A DNA stretch of 64,000 nt from Salinactinospora qingdaonensis (GCF_039539445.1 NZ_BAABDD010000006.1:62001-126000); one strand, 5' to 3'. Shown: positions 51,837 through 60,285, counted from the stretch's first letter. Notes: generated from the sequence alone by a model not told the origin. Numbers and translations are program-made.

Positions 51837-52799
51837 GTGAGTCGGCTGACCGTCGCGCTGCTGCAACTGACGCCCCCGGGCCCCGACCTATCGGCCAACC
51901 TCGCCAGGGGCGAGGAAGCCTGCCGCCGGGCGCGGGCGCTGGATGCCGATATCGCGCTGTTCCCAGAGATGTGGAGCAACGGCTACACCAGTACCGTCCC
52001 CACCACGGCGGCCGAGGCCGACCGGTACCGCCACCCGGAGCTGTGGGAGGGCGCACCCCCGGTTGAGCAACCGCCGCCCGAAGCGGTCTGGGCCGGTGCG
52101 GCGATCGCCCACGATTCGGCCTTCGTGGCCCACTTCCGCGCCCTGGCTGCCGAACTGGACATGGCGATCGCGCTCACCTACCTGGAGCAGTGGGAGGGAC
52201 CGCCGCGCAACACCGTGTCGCTGATCGACCGGCACGGTCGGCTCGTCCTCACCTACGCCAAGGTGCACACCTGCGCTTTCGCCCTGCCCGAGGCCGCTCT
52301 CACGCCGGGCGGGGAGTTCGGGGTGTGTGCCCTGGACACCGCCGCCGGCACGGTGACGGTCGGCGCGATGATCTGCTACGACCGGGAGTTTCCCGAGAGC
52401 GCCCGGGAGTTGGCGCTGGCGGGGGCCGAGGTCGTGCTGACCCCCAACGCCTGTGAGCTGGAACGCAACCGGCTCGCCCAGTTCCGGGCGCGCGCCTACG
52501 AGAACATGGCCGCGATGGCGATGGCCAACTACGCCGGTCCCGGCTTGGGCCACTCCGTGGCCTTCGACGGCATCGCCTTCGGGTCGGAGGGCTCCCGAGA
52601 CATGCTCGTCACCGAGGCGGGTGAAGCCGAGGGGGTGTACCCGGCGGTGCTGGACCTGGCCGCGCTGCGGGCCTACCGGCGCGAAGGGACCTGGGGCGGT
52701 GCGTTCCGCCGCCCCGGTGCCTACCGGCGGCTGGTCGACCGCACCGTGAGCGCACCCTTCGTGCGTGTCGACCGCGACGGCGCGCGACTGCCGCGCTGA
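51837..52799 (+). CDS. Carbon-nitrogen hydrolase (nitrilase superfamily, single domain)
   Basis: A 320-aa amidase-type enzyme with the complete triad: Glu in ALFPEMWSNGY, Lys in YAKVHTCAF and Cys in MICYDREFPES. RAYENMAAMAMANYAGP is the usual fourth block. GTG 51837 follows GAGGGGG and begins at the first beta strand. Family members hydrolyse N-carbamoyl amines, amides or omega-amidated dicarboxylates. No neighbour tells the substrate. Confidence 0.9.
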   Translation: MSRLTVALLQLTPPGPDLSANLARGEEACRRARALDADIALFPEMWSNGYTSTVPTTAAEADRYRHPELWEGAPPVEQPPPEAVWAGAAIAHDSAFVAHFRALAAELDMAIALTYLEQWEGPPRNTVSLIDRHGRLVLTYAKVHTCAFALPEAALTPGGEFGVCALDTAAGTVTVGAMICYDREFPESARELALAGAEVVLTPNACELERNRLAQFRARAYENMAAMAMANYAGPGLGHSVAFDGIAFGSEGSRDMLVTEAGEAEGVYPAVLDLAALRAYRREGTWGGAFRRPGAYRRLVDRTVSAPFVRVDRDGARLPR

Positions 52800-52920
52800 A
52801 GCGAGCACCTGAGCTGATTCGTCGTTCATCGGCCACAATGCCGGCTGTGCAGGTAGATCGTCCTAGATCGTCCCGCTCGCCCCGGGTCTGTCGCCTCATG
52901 GGCCCTTGACGGGACTCGAG

Positions 52921-52932
52921 TGAGCGCTAACA
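52921..52932. promoter_or_regulatory. LacI-type operator candidate, imperfect
   Basis: TGAGCGCTAACA shares the AGCGCT centre and right half with the perfect site 136 bp downstream. Two spaced sites would allow looping. Confidence 0.5.
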
Positions 52933-53056
52933 ATAACGGGAAACCGGGCGGCAACCCACTGTAACCCGCCGCTAACATTGCCGGGTGTTCAGCAGCCGCG
53001 CTGACCCCCTTCATCCCCCAGGAGGCCAGAATCGAGCCGACACCGACGGCGTGAAA

Positions 53057-53070
53057 TGTTAGCGCTAACA
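53057..53070. promoter_or_regulatory. LacI-type operator, perfect (TGTTAGCGCTAACA)
   Basis: A perfect 14-bp palindrome with the central CG of LacI-family sites, 117 bases before the GH43 start. The regulator is not in the window. Confidence 0.75.
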
Positions 53071-53187
53071 ATCGGACGGCGTTGCCGCCCGGGCCACCAC
53101 GATCCGCCATCCGCTCTCTCACCGCACCGTTCCTCATCCCCCTGCGGTCGCGCCCTCGCACCGGCGCGGCCAGACAAGGAGACGGCG

Positions 53188-54684
53188 ATGACCACACACC
53201 GGATGACCACCACCCCTCTCGCGCTCCTGGCCCTGGTGACCCTGCTGGTGCCCCTGGCGCTGGCCCTGGCCGCACCACAAGCCGACGCGGCAACCTCCTA
53301 CACCAACCCGATCAAGACCGAAAAGGGCGCCGACCCCTGGATTCAGTACTACGAAGGCAACTACTACCTGATCACGACGAGCTGGACCTCCGAGCTGACC
53401 ATGCGGCGCTCCCCCACGCTGGAAGGGCTGCGCACCGCGCCGAGCGTGCAGGTCTATGAGGAGACCGACTCCTCCCGGTGCTGCAACATGTGGGCGCCGG
53501 AGATGTACCGGCTGGAGGGGCCGGACGGCCCGCGCTGGTACATCTACTACAGCGCCGGCGAGGACGTCACCGACTACGTGCCCACTCAACGCATCCACGT
53601 GCTGGAAAGCACCGGCGACGACCCGATGGGCCCCTACGTCTACCGGGGCGAACTGACCGATCCCGCCAACGACACCTGGCAGATCGACGGCAGCATCCTG
53701 CGCCTTGACGGTCGGATGTACCTCATGGGCAGCTACTACGGGACGGACTCGCAGAACCTGTTCATCATGCCGCTGATCGACCCCTACACCGTCGGCGGTC
53801 CCCGGGTCGAACTGGCCCGGCCCACCTACGACTGGGAACGTCAGGGTGCGCCGGTCCTCGAAGCACCCGAACCCCTTTACCACAACGGGGAAACATTCAT
53901 CGTCTACTCGGCCAGCTTCTGCAACACCCCCGACTACAAGCTCGGCCTCCTCACCCATAACGGCGGCGACCCCATGAACGCCGCCTCCTGGGACAAGTCA
54001 CCGGAACCGGTGTTCGAGCGCAACGACGCCGCCGGGGTCTACGGCCCCGCCCACAACGGGTTCTTCACCTCGCCCGATGGCACGGAGAGCTGGATCGTCT
54101 ACCACGCCAACGACGCCGAGTCCGATGGCTGCGACAACGGCCGCACCACCCGCGCCCAGGAATTCACGTGGAACGCCGACGGGACCCCCGACTTCGGTGT
54201 CCCCGTGGCCACCGGCGTCTCACTGGCCGCCCCCTCCGGCGAGACCGCGGCCACCCCCACGGGCTACACGCTGGTCAACCGCAACAGCGGCAAGTGCTTG
54301 GAGGTGGTCGACGGCTCCGGCGCAGACGGGGTCAACGTCGCCCAGCGCGCCTGCGACGGCAGCGCGCAACAGCGGTGGAGCTTCGACGACCTCGGCGACG
54401 ACACCAGCAGGATCATCAGTGCCCAAAGCGGCAAGGTGCTCGACGTCGCCAACTGCGACACCGCCGACGGCGCCGGCGTGCGCCAATGGAGCTGGCTCGA
54501 CAACACCTGCCAGCGGTTCCGACTGGTCACCACCGATGAGGGCGGCTGGGTACGTGTCGAGAACGCCAACAGCGGCAAGGTGCTCGACGTCGCCAACTGC
54601 GACACCGCCGACGGCGCGGACGTGCGCCAATGGAGCTGGCTCGACAACACCTGCCAGCAGTGGCGGTTGGATGCCGTGACCTAA
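53188..54684 (+). CDS. Secreted GH43 arabinofuranosidase/arabinanase-like enzyme with ricin-type lectin domain
   Basis: A 498-aa secreted enzyme. A signal peptide ends near ALAAPQADAA (residue 34). The five-bladed propeller of GH43 follows, with the base Asp in KGADPWI, a pKa-modulating Asp in WQIDGSIL and the acid Glu in VLEAPEPLYH. From about 365 a ricin-type beta-trefoil holds three repeats (QQRWSF, CQRFRL, CQQWRL); the last two are almost identical over about 30 residues. AAGGAGACGGCG precedes the ATG. It should release arabinose (or xylose) from plant polysaccharide, the lectin domain tethering it. Two LacI-type operators in front indicate sugar induction. Confidence 0.9.
   Translation: MTTHRMTTTPLALLALVTLLVPLALALAAPQADAATSYTNPIKTEKGADPWIQYYEGNYYLITTSWTSELTMRRSPTLEGLRTAPSVQVYEETDSSRCCNMWAPEMYRLEGPDGPRWYIYYSAGEDVTDYVPTQRIHVLESTGDDPMGPYVYRGELTDPANDTWQIDGSILRLDGRMYLMGSYYGTDSQNLFIMPLIDPYTVGGPRVELARPTYDWERQGAPVLEAPEPLYHNGETFIVYSASFCNTPDYKLGLLTHNGGDPMNAASWDKSPEPVFERNDAAGVYGPAHNGFFTSPDGTESWIVYHANDAESDGCDNGRTTRAQEFTWNADGTPDFGVPVATGVSLAAPSGETAATPTGYTLVNRNSGKCLEVVDGSGADGVNVAQRACDGSAQQRWSFDDLGDDTSRIISAQSGKVLDVANCDTADGAGVRQWSWLDNTCQRFRLVTTDEGGWVRVENANSGKVLDVANCDTADGADVRQWSWLDNTCQQWRLDAVT
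54427..54659 (+). repeat. Internal duplication in the lectin domain
   Basis: Bases 54427-54515 recur at 54571-54659 with only about two changes (GCCGGC versus GCGGAC). The near identity at silent positions means a recent duplication or gene conversion. Confidence 0.8.
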
Positions 54685-54712
54685 CACCACCACACGGGAG
54701 AGCCGGCGGCAT

Positions 54713-54743
54713 GTGGCCGGGTGCCCCCTGGGCACCCGGCCAC
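54713..54743. terminator. Bidirectional terminator
   Basis: A perfect 14-bp stem (GTGGCCGGGTGCCC and its complement) with a 3-base loop, between the convergent GH43 and methyltransferase genes. Confidence 0.85.
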
Positions 54744-54757
54744 AGAGTTGCCCGCCC

Positions 54758-55558
54758 CTACTCCTGCTGTGGCTCCCGCTGTGGCTTGGTGAGGCGGATC
54801 TTGGATTGGCGGTGCGGGCGTTCCTCCCAATCCGGCATGAACGCCCCGTTCAAGCCGTGCCGTGCTGCCAGTTGCAGCAGCGTGTCGACACGGTAGTAGT
54901 AGTCCTCATGGAGCACGTGGTGCTCGCGGCCGGTGGTCTGGTTAAACGTGAAATCGAAGAATCCATGCGGCTGGAGCAACCGCCCTACGTTGGCCAGGCA
55001 CTCGTCGATGACCTCGATCGGACAGTGGGAGAACACGCTGTGCGCGTGGATGACCGTGAAGTGCTCGCTGGGGAGGAACTCCAGTTTGAGATCGTTGACG
55101 AGGCTCAGCCGCGGAAGCTTGTCCTGGAGTTCGTAGTGGCACAGCGTCTGCTGGGCGGCCAGCAAGATGTCGGGGGAGATATCGACGCCGTAGTAGTGGC
55201 CACGGTCCAGGTAGTTGATGAACCGCCAGCCCGCACGCAGGTTTCCGCACCCGATCTCCAGGAGATGGTCGTCTGGCTTGAGACCGTGCTCGACCAGGTA
55301 GTCGAACTGCATCTCCCCCAGCGCCAGCCATCTGTCGCGCGTGGCGCTGCCCACGGCGGAGTCGGGGTCCTCGGCGCTGTCGTGGGCCATCACCGCCCGG
55401 TAGTAGCTGACATGGTCCCGGCTGCCCAGCCGCAGCCGCATGTCCCGGGCCCACCGCCGCGCGTAGGGGTAGACCCGCTCGGGGTGGCGCGCCGCGTGCC
55501 GGACCCGCCCCAGCAGGCTCCTCGGCCCATTGCGCCGCGCTTCGCCTTCACCACTCAT
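54758..55558 (-). CDS. SAM-dependent methyltransferase
   Basis: A class I methyltransferase of about 266 aa. Motif I is LEIGCGNLRAG and the acidic post-I loop GVDIS; FSHCPIEVIDECL and GRLLQPHGFFDFTFN are later blocks. The GCGNLRAG variant occurs in methyltransferases linked to cell-surface or sugar modification; function is unproven. The start is uncertain: ATG 55558 has an AGGGG that is too close, and GTG 55603 or TTG 55618 would add 15-20 poorly conserved residues. Confidence 0.78.
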   Translation of the reverse strand: MSGEGEARRNGPRSLLGRVRHAARHPERVYPYARRWARDMRLRLGSRDHVSYYRAVMAHDSAEDPDSAVGSATRDRWLALGEMQFDYLVEHGLKPDDHLLEIGCGNLRAGWRFINYLDRGHYYGVDISPDILLAAQQTLCHYELQDKLPRLSLVNDLKLEFLPSEHFTVIHAHSVFSHCPIEVIDECLANVGRLLQPHGFFDFTFNQTTGREHHVLHEDYYYRVDTLLQLAARHGLNGAFMPDWEERPHRQSKIRLTKPQREPQQE

Positions 55559-55651
55559 GCCCCTCAGTAAACCGCCCAGCCAGCCGTGAGGCGAAGCGTT
55601 CACGCCGGTGTTTTTCAAGCTCAGAGCAGTGCTGTAGGGCTGCCCGGGGGT

Positions 55652-55966
55652 TTACCCCCATTCGTCCGCCGAGTCGGCCCGCTGCTGGGCCGGCTCGGTC
55701 TCGCGTAGCCGGGTGTTCTCATCCTCCAGTTCGAGGATGTGGCGAACGCCGGTGAGGTTGACGCCGGCGGCGACGAGCTCGCTGATCCGGTTGAGCCGGG
55801 CAATGTCATTGTCGCTGTAACGACGGGTACCGCCTTGGGTACGAGCCGGGGTGATCAGGCCGCGTTGCTCGTAGAGCCGCAGGGTCTGTGGGGATATACC
55901 GGCTAGTTCCGCGGCCACTGAGATGGTGTACAGGGCGTGGTCGGGGCCAGGGCGTGCGTCGGTCAA
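55652..55966 (-). CDS. hspR: MerR-family heat-shock regulator HspR-like
   Basis: A 104-aa MerR-type regulator. YTISVAAELAGISPQTLRLYEQRGLI is the helix-turn-helix, followed by TQGGTRRYSDNDIARLNRI and a coiled coil (LELEDENTRLRE). The sequence and the dnaJ-like gene directly upstream make it an HspR homologue, the repressor of dnaK/clpB/hsp genes in actinomycetes. The TTG start overlaps the DnaJ-like stop. It ends in a short Gln/Asp tail. Confidence 0.85.
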   Translation of the reverse strand: MTDARPGPDHALYTISVAAELAGISPQTLRLYEQRGLITPARTQGGTRRYSDNDIARLNRISELVAAGVNLTGVRHILELEDENTRLRETEPAQQRADSADEWG

Positions 55967-56781
55967 CGGCGTGGGTCCTTCGCTGGTGGAGGGAGGGCTT
56001 CGGCGAGTCGATTAAGGGCGGTGTGCTGCTCGGGGGCGAGGCGAGTAGGGATGTCGAGGGCGATGTGGACGACGAGGTCGCCGGCCGCCCGCTGGGCTCC
56101 TCCGGGAACACCGTGCCCGGGGAGACGCAGCCGATCACCTGGAGCGGTAGCGGGGGGAACGGTCAGATGCACCTCCTTGCCAAGCAGAGTGGTGATGGCC
56201 ACGACAGCGCCGGCGACAGCCTCCGGATAGCTCAAGGTAAGACTCGTGTGCAGGTCACGCCCTACGCGCCAATAGGTGGGGTGGTCGGACACGAGCAGAG
56301 TAACCAGCAGGTCGCCGCGCGGCCCACCGTTGCGCCCGGCCTCTCCTGCGCCCCGGACGCGCAGCCGCTGCCGGTGGGTGGCACCGGCAGGGACACTGAC
56401 CTGGGCCCGATCTCCACCACCGAGGTCGACGTCAACGGTAGCGCCGCCCACCGCTTCGGCAAGCCCAAGGTTGAGGCGGGCGGTGATGTCGGACCCGCGC
56501 CGTGGCGCGTCGTCGCGGACGCGCACCGGAATCCGGGTGATGCCCGGGGACCGTGGGGTGCGTGAGGAACGCGGACGGTAGGCGGCGTCGTAGGCGGCAC
56601 GGCGGGCAGGATCGGCCAGCGTCTCGTAGGCGGCGCGGACGCGAGCGAAGGCATCGTGGTCACCGCCGCTGGTGTCGGGGTGATAGCGCCGAGCCAGCGC
56701 GCGGAAGGAGCGCAGGATCTGCTCCTGTGTCGCGTCGCTGCGCACCCCGAGAACCGCGTAGGGGTCTTCCGGTGACGACAT
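55963..56781 (-). CDS. DnaJ-class co-chaperone, CbpA-like (no zinc finger)
   Basis: A 272-aa J-domain protein. The J domain (1-66) has ARRYHPDTSGG with the HPD motif. A short linker and the two-part DnaJ C-terminal substrate-binding domain follow (VDVDLGGGDRAQVSVPAGATH, GDLLVTLLVSDHP, LRLPGHGVP). The Gly/Phe region is reduced and the Cys-rich zinc finger is absent, so it is a class B/CbpA-type J protein that would stimulate DnaK ATPase. It is co-transcribed with hspR and divergent from hsp20. Confidence 0.9.
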   Translation of the reverse strand: MSSPEDPYAVLGVRSDATQEQILRSFRALARRYHPDTSGGDHDAFARVRAAYETLADPARRAAYDAAYRPRSSRTPRSPGITRIPVRVRDDAPRRGSDITARLNLGLAEAVGGATVDVDLGGGDRAQVSVPAGATHRQRLRVRGAGEAGRNGGPRGDLLVTLLVSDHPTYWRVGRDLHTSLTLSYPEAVAGAVVAITTLLGKEVHLTVPPATAPGDRLRLPGHGVPGGAQRAAGDLVVHIALDIPTRLAPEQHTALNRLAEALPPPAKDPRR

Positions 56782-56909
56782 GAGTACCTCCTTTCCACGC
56801 AGAAGCTTTGTTCATTATCTCTTATATGTTTATTGGCTCATGGATGTGGTATAAAACTTGCGTGAGGTTGCTTCAGGTTAGCTGAGTGAACTTCAGGAGG
56901 TGACCAACG
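56782..56909. promoter_or_regulatory. Divergent heat-shock promoter region (dnaJ-like / hsp20)
   Basis: 128 bp, AT-rich centre. No perfect HspR site (CTTGAGT-N7-ACTCAAG) is present. CTTGCGT at 56857-56863 followed by CTTCAGG at 56871-56877 is an imperfect candidate. Confidence 0.4.
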
Positions 56910-57332
56910 ATGCTGATGCGCACTGACCCTTTCCGCGACTTCGACCGGTTGACCCAGCGCCTGTTCAACGAGACGGCACGGCCGGCCGTGATGCCGATGG
57001 ACGCCTACCGCGACGGCGACACGTTCGTGGTCCAGTTCGACCTGCCCGGGGTCCAAGCCGACTCCATCGATCTGGAGGTCGAACGCAACGTGCTCACGGT
57101 GAAGGCCGAGCGCAAGAACCTCGTCGAGGGGCACGAAGCGGTGGTGACGGAGCGGACCTCCGGCACGTACTCGCGGCAACTGTTCCTGGGCGAGACGCTG
57201 GACGCCGACAACATCGACGCTGAGTACGCCGACGGAGTTCTGACCCTGCGCATCCCCGTGGCAGAGCAGGCCAAGCCGCGCAAGATCAGCGTGGGTGCGG
57301 GTGAGGGCCAGTCCCGCCAGATCAACGCCTAA
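56910..57332 (+). CDS. Small heat-shock protein Hsp20/alpha-crystallin family
   Basis: A 140-aa sHsp. The alpha-crystallin domain (about 28-125) shows MDAYRDGDTFVVQFDLPGV, LEVERNVLTVKAER and DGVLTLRIPVAE, with the C-terminal KPRKISV in place of the IxI anchor. AGGAGGTGACC precedes the ATG. It binds unfolding proteins without ATP and hands them to DnaK/J. Divergence from the dnaJ-hspR pair suggests HspR control. Confidence 0.93.
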   Translation: MLMRTDPFRDFDRLTQRLFNETARPAVMPMDAYRDGDTFVVQFDLPGVQADSIDLEVERNVLTVKAERKNLVEGHEAVVTERTSGTYSRQLFLGETLDADNIDAEYADGVLTLRIPVAEQAKPRKISVGAGEGQSRQINA

Positions 57333-57477
57333 TCGGTTTCCAGCGGCGCGGCCCCCGGCTTCGGCCGTGGGGAGGGCGTCGACCGGCGATCCAGCCGACC
57401 CGCGCGGGCCGGGAAACCGGCGAACCGGCCCGGCCCATCCCCTCCACCGCCCGACGAACGCAACGATGGAGGTGACT

Positions 57478-57699
57478 ATGCGCGAGCGGAAACTGGCTAG
57501 CCTGTGGCACGCCTACCGGGAGCACGCGCAAGCCACGGTGGACAACTGGCTCATCGGCACCGGAAATCCCGGTACCGCCGCCGACAGCCCCGAGACCGGC
57601 GGCCCGCGGCACCCCGGCCGCGCTGGGGAAGCCCCGATTGGGGGAGCCGACAGCGCCCGGCCGGCGACGCTGGTGGGAGCCAGCGGCACCGGCGAGTGA
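57478..57699 (+). CDS. Small hypothetical protein
   Basis: A 73-aa frame with a strong GGAGGTGACT before the ATG. The N-terminus (MRERKLASLWHAYREHAQAT) looks like an amphipathic helix; the rest is Gly/Pro/Ala-rich and disordered. No family recognised. The similar Shine-Dalgarno and position after hsp20 suggest co-expression in the heat-shock locus. Confidence 0.4.
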   Translation: MRERKLASLWHAYREHAQATVDNWLIGTGNPGTAADSPETGGPRHPGRAGEAPIGGADSARPATLVGASGTGE

Positions 57700-57755
57700 T
57701 GCACGGCGTGGCCGCGTGAACGGGAGGCGCGCCGATGTGACGTGAGGACAGGACG

Positions 57756-57781
57756 GGCCCGGCCGCGTAGGCGGCCGGGCC
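57756..57781 (+). terminator. Terminator after the hsp20 unit
   Basis: An 11-bp perfect GC stem (GGCCCGGCCGC and its complement) with a GTAG loop. Confidence 0.75.
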
Positions 57782-57828
57782 GGTTGTGTGGTGGGGCGGG
57801 GCGGGTTTGGTCATAACCACCCCAAAGT

Positions 57829-57840
57829 TACTCACCAGTA
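57829..57840. promoter_or_regulatory. Operator candidate TACT-N4-AGTA
   Basis: TACTCACCAGTA is a perfect 4-bp inverted repeat with a 4-base spacer within GTTACTCACCAGTAGTAC, 78 bases before the amidohydrolase gene. The shape suits a TetR-family regulator, which is not in the window. Confidence 0.45.
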
Positions 57841-57918
57841 GTACCGTGGGGGTACGGTCGCTCAACGCGTCACGGAGACAATGCCCACCACCCACCCCAC
57901 CCCTTTCACGGAGCCCCA

Positions 57919-58731
57919 ATGACCGTCATCGACGTGTGGGCCCAGCACCCCACCCTGCGGTTTCTCCAGCAAGACATGCTCGCCTCCCTGCGTAGATGGG
58001 TGGGCGAGCAAATCCCCACCGAGGAACCCTCCCCAGAGCTGACGGTGGCCGCCATGGACGCCGGCGGCGTCGACCGTGCACTGCTCAGCGCCTGGTACGG
58101 CCCTGAGGGGCCCCTGATCTCCAACGACGAAGTCGCCGCCGTCGTGGCCACGGCGCCGGAGCGGTTCGCCGGCGTGGCATCGGTGGATGTGCGCCAGCCG
58201 ATGGCGGCCGTGCGGGAGCTGCGCCGCGCCGTCAACGAGCTGGGGTTCAAGGCGCTGCGCATCGTGCCATGGCTGTGGGGGTTGCCGCCCAACGACCGGC
58301 GCTACTACCCGCTGTACGCCGAATGCGTCGAGCTCGGCATCCCCTTCTGCACTCAAGTCGGCCACACTGGGCCGCTGCGCACCTCCGAGACCGGCCGGCC
58401 CATCCCCTACCTGGACGACGTGGCCCTAGAGTTTCCGGAGCTGACGATCGTGGCAGGCCACATCGGTTACCCCTGGACCACCGAGATGATCGCCGTGGCC
58501 ACTAAATACCCCAACGTCCACATCGACACCTCCGCCTACACCGTGCGCCGCTACCCCACCGAACTGGTGAACTACCTACGTTCCCACGGCAGGCACAAGG
58601 TGCTGTTCGGCACTAACTACCCGATGATCACCGCCGAGAAAGCACTAACGGAGTTGGCCTCGCTTGAGCTCGACGAGGAGACCACACGCCTCTTTCTCGG
58701 AGGCAACGCCCAACGGGTCTTCCAGCTCTGA
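57919..58731 (+). CDS. Amidohydrolase-2 family protein with atypical metal site
   Basis: A 270-aa TIM-barrel protein of the ACMSD/amidohydrolase-2 family. The barrel His residues in QVGHTG and AGHIGYPW are kept. The first motif reads DVWAQH where DxHxH is expected, and the last reads FGTNYPM where FGTDxP is expected, so two usual metal ligands are changed. It may still bind one metal through the remaining residues, or use a different mechanism (decarboxylation or hydrolysis). CACGGAGCCCCA precedes the ATG. Confidence 0.82.
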   Translation: MTVIDVWAQHPTLRFLQQDMLASLRRWVGEQIPTEEPSPELTVAAMDAGGVDRALLSAWYGPEGPLISNDEVAAVVATAPERFAGVASVDVRQPMAAVRELRRAVNELGFKALRIVPWLWGLPPNDRRYYPLYAECVELGIPFCTQVGHTGPLRTSETGRPIPYLDDVALEFPELTIVAGHIGYPWTTEMIAVATKYPNVHIDTSAYTVRRYPTELVNYLRSHGRHKVLFGTNYPMITAEKALTELASLELDEETTRLFLGGNAQRVFQL

Positions 58732-59119
58732 CCCTCGCTGCCGAGCGGGAGGTGCCTCTGCGCTGGCTGGGCCCCGCGCCCACTCTTCCCGCGCTAGGCG
58801 AGACGTGCCAGGGCCGGCTACCAGGACAACTCCTCGGTGCCCCGCCGGGACACGTTCCGCTCCTGTCCTCACCTTCCCCCAAGGGACCTGACCTGCCGCT
58901 CGCGTCTCTCTCCTCCAGCGCTGGGGCGACGACAGTCCGTACCGTTTGGACGGCACCGGTGGGGGAAGCCGATCCCCACGACAAGAGCGGAGAGCGCCTG
59001 GCGGCAGCGGCCAACGCAACCTCCTCCCGCCCCAGCGCAGGGGAAGGGCGTGAGATGTGCCGGCCGGCGCCGGCCCGCCACGCGACGCCGTACGGCAGCC
59101 GTAGGCACAGGGGGACGAC
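58732..59119. other. Gap without recognisable genes
   Basis: 388 bp. Open frames here lack domains and codon bias. I see no strong hairpin or repeat. It must hold the promoter of the DUF2267 gene. Confidence 0.5.
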
Positions 59120-59827
59120 ATGGCCACACACCAGGAACTGGTCGACGGGATCGCCGCGCACGACATGGTGACCGACGCGGCCGAGGCGCGTCGGGCGCTG
59201 CCCAGCATCATCGCCGCGCTAGCCCGCCACCTCGACGCGGGCAGCCGTGACCAGTTGGCACGGCATCTGCCCGCGTCGCTGCGCGACGAGGTACATGGTG
59301 ACGGCGCGCAACCGCTGCCGGAGTCGGGTGGCCTGGCCCAGGAGGTGGCGCTCGACCTTGGCTGCCCACCCGAACGCGCCCTGCACTTGGCGCGCGTGGT
59401 GCTGGCCGAACTCGTGTCCACGGACCCGGATCTGAAGGAGATGCTGAGTTCGGCACTACCGCGGGAGCTGGCGCAGTGGGCAGCCGACCCTGTGGGTGCG
59501 GCGGGTCGCACCGATGCCCCCACCGACACACCGACCCGCATCAGCGAGGACGATGTGGCCGCCATGCGCCAGCGACTGCCCGAATGGGAGGGCGACACCA
59601 GCCGCCTGAGCCGCTCGGTGGAACTGCCACCTGAACGTCTAAGGCCACTGTTGACGCAGGTAGACCGAGAGGCCCACGCCCTGAAGCACGGGCCGCGCTA
59701 CGAGGACACCCCCGAGGGCGTGCGGTTCACGGTGCGCACCGAGTCGGTGGACGCGGTGACGGAACTCGACCTCGAACTAGCCGAACGCATCGAGGCCGCC
59801 ATCACCGAAATCGGCTCGGGAGGCTGA
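59120..59827 (+). CDS. DUF2267 protein with C-terminal pterin-carbinolamine-dehydratase-like domain
   Basis: A 235-aa protein. Residues 1-110 match DUF2267 (helical; LARHLPASLRDEV, ARVVLAELVSTDPDLKEMLSSALP). Residues 135-235 (LPEWEGDTSRLSRSVELPPE, VDREAHALKHGP, VRFTVRTESVDAVTELDLELAERIEAAI) follow the order of 4a-hydroxytetrahydrobiopterin dehydratase, but the catalytic HHP is reduced to KHGP. The C-terminal domain is therefore probably not an active dehydratase. Function unknown. ACAGGGGGACGAC precedes the ATG. Confidence 0.72.
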   Translation: MATHQELVDGIAAHDMVTDAAEARRALPSIIAALARHLDAGSRDQLARHLPASLRDEVHGDGAQPLPESGGLAQEVALDLGCPPERALHLARVVLAELVSTDPDLKEMLSSALPRELAQWAADPVGAAGRTDAPTDTPTRISEDDVAAMRQRLPEWEGDTSRLSRSVELPPERLRPLLTQVDREAHALKHGPRYEDTPEGVRFTVRTESVDAVTELDLELAERIEAAITEIGSGG

Positions 59828-60275
59828 GCCGCCGCGATCGCCGCTCACGGACGACCGGCATCCGGCGAACCGAAACCCCGGTTATGGAAATGAGCTGCCG
59901 GATCGGAGGGGTACTGCCGAACGAGAAAACAGTAGGCCTCGGAGGAGCCATCCGTATAGCGGCCAAAGTGGCGAGAGGCGCAGGAAACCGCCCGAAGGTT
60001 GCTGTGGCTCCCGGCACGGTGGTTGAGCTGGCTTGGCTCTTACACCGCCGCTCGCGCCTCGATCGCTGCGCGATTTCGGCAGCCCGAGAAGTAACGGGAG
60101 CCAGACGAGCACAGCGGAAATTCCGGAGCACGAGCTGAGCAAGCGCAGCCAGCAGACCCCCGGGAACAAAGCACCGACGACGACAAGCAGCGGCTGCGGC
60201 GCACAGCGGAAGGGGTCGATGCCACTACGCATCCACCCCTAGCGAAAGATTCCACTATCGGAATATCATCGCCTT
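59828..60275. other. Intergenic gap with repeat copy K and ArsR promoter
   Basis: 450 bp without a supported gene. It holds repeat core K (60051-60085) and, at the right end, the operator candidates of the ArsR gene. Confidence 0.6.
60051..60085 (-). repeat. Dispersed repeat core, copy K
   Basis: CTCGCGCCTCGATCGCTGCG then CGATTTCGGCAGCCC, a close copy of the 35-base core, 15 kb from the nearest other copy. Confidence 0.6.
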
Positions 60276-60285
60276 ATGGCGATGA
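60249..60285. promoter_or_regulatory. ArsR/CmtR operator candidates
   Basis: ATTCC-ACTATC-GGAAT (60249-60264) and CATCGCC-TTAT-GGCGATG (60267-60284) are two perfect inverted repeats; the second spans the start codon. Either would let the sensor repress its own operon. Confidence 0.6.

Larger units (their letters stand above)
52800..53187. promoter_or_regulatory. Promoter region of the GH43 gene with LacI-type operators
   Basis: This 388-bp gap holds two candidate operators (52921-52932 and 53057-53070) and a CGCTAACATTG half-site near 52971. No gene seen. Confidence 0.6.

Noticed and set aside
56782..56909. Canonical HspR (HAIR) operator
   Set aside because: Only imperfect half-sites are present; I list the region as a promoter but do not claim a site.
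58628..59598. Leftward frames across the end of the amidohydrolase gene and the following gap
   Set aside because: Ser/Arg/Pro-rich translation without domains, overlapping the DUF2267 gene on the other strand.
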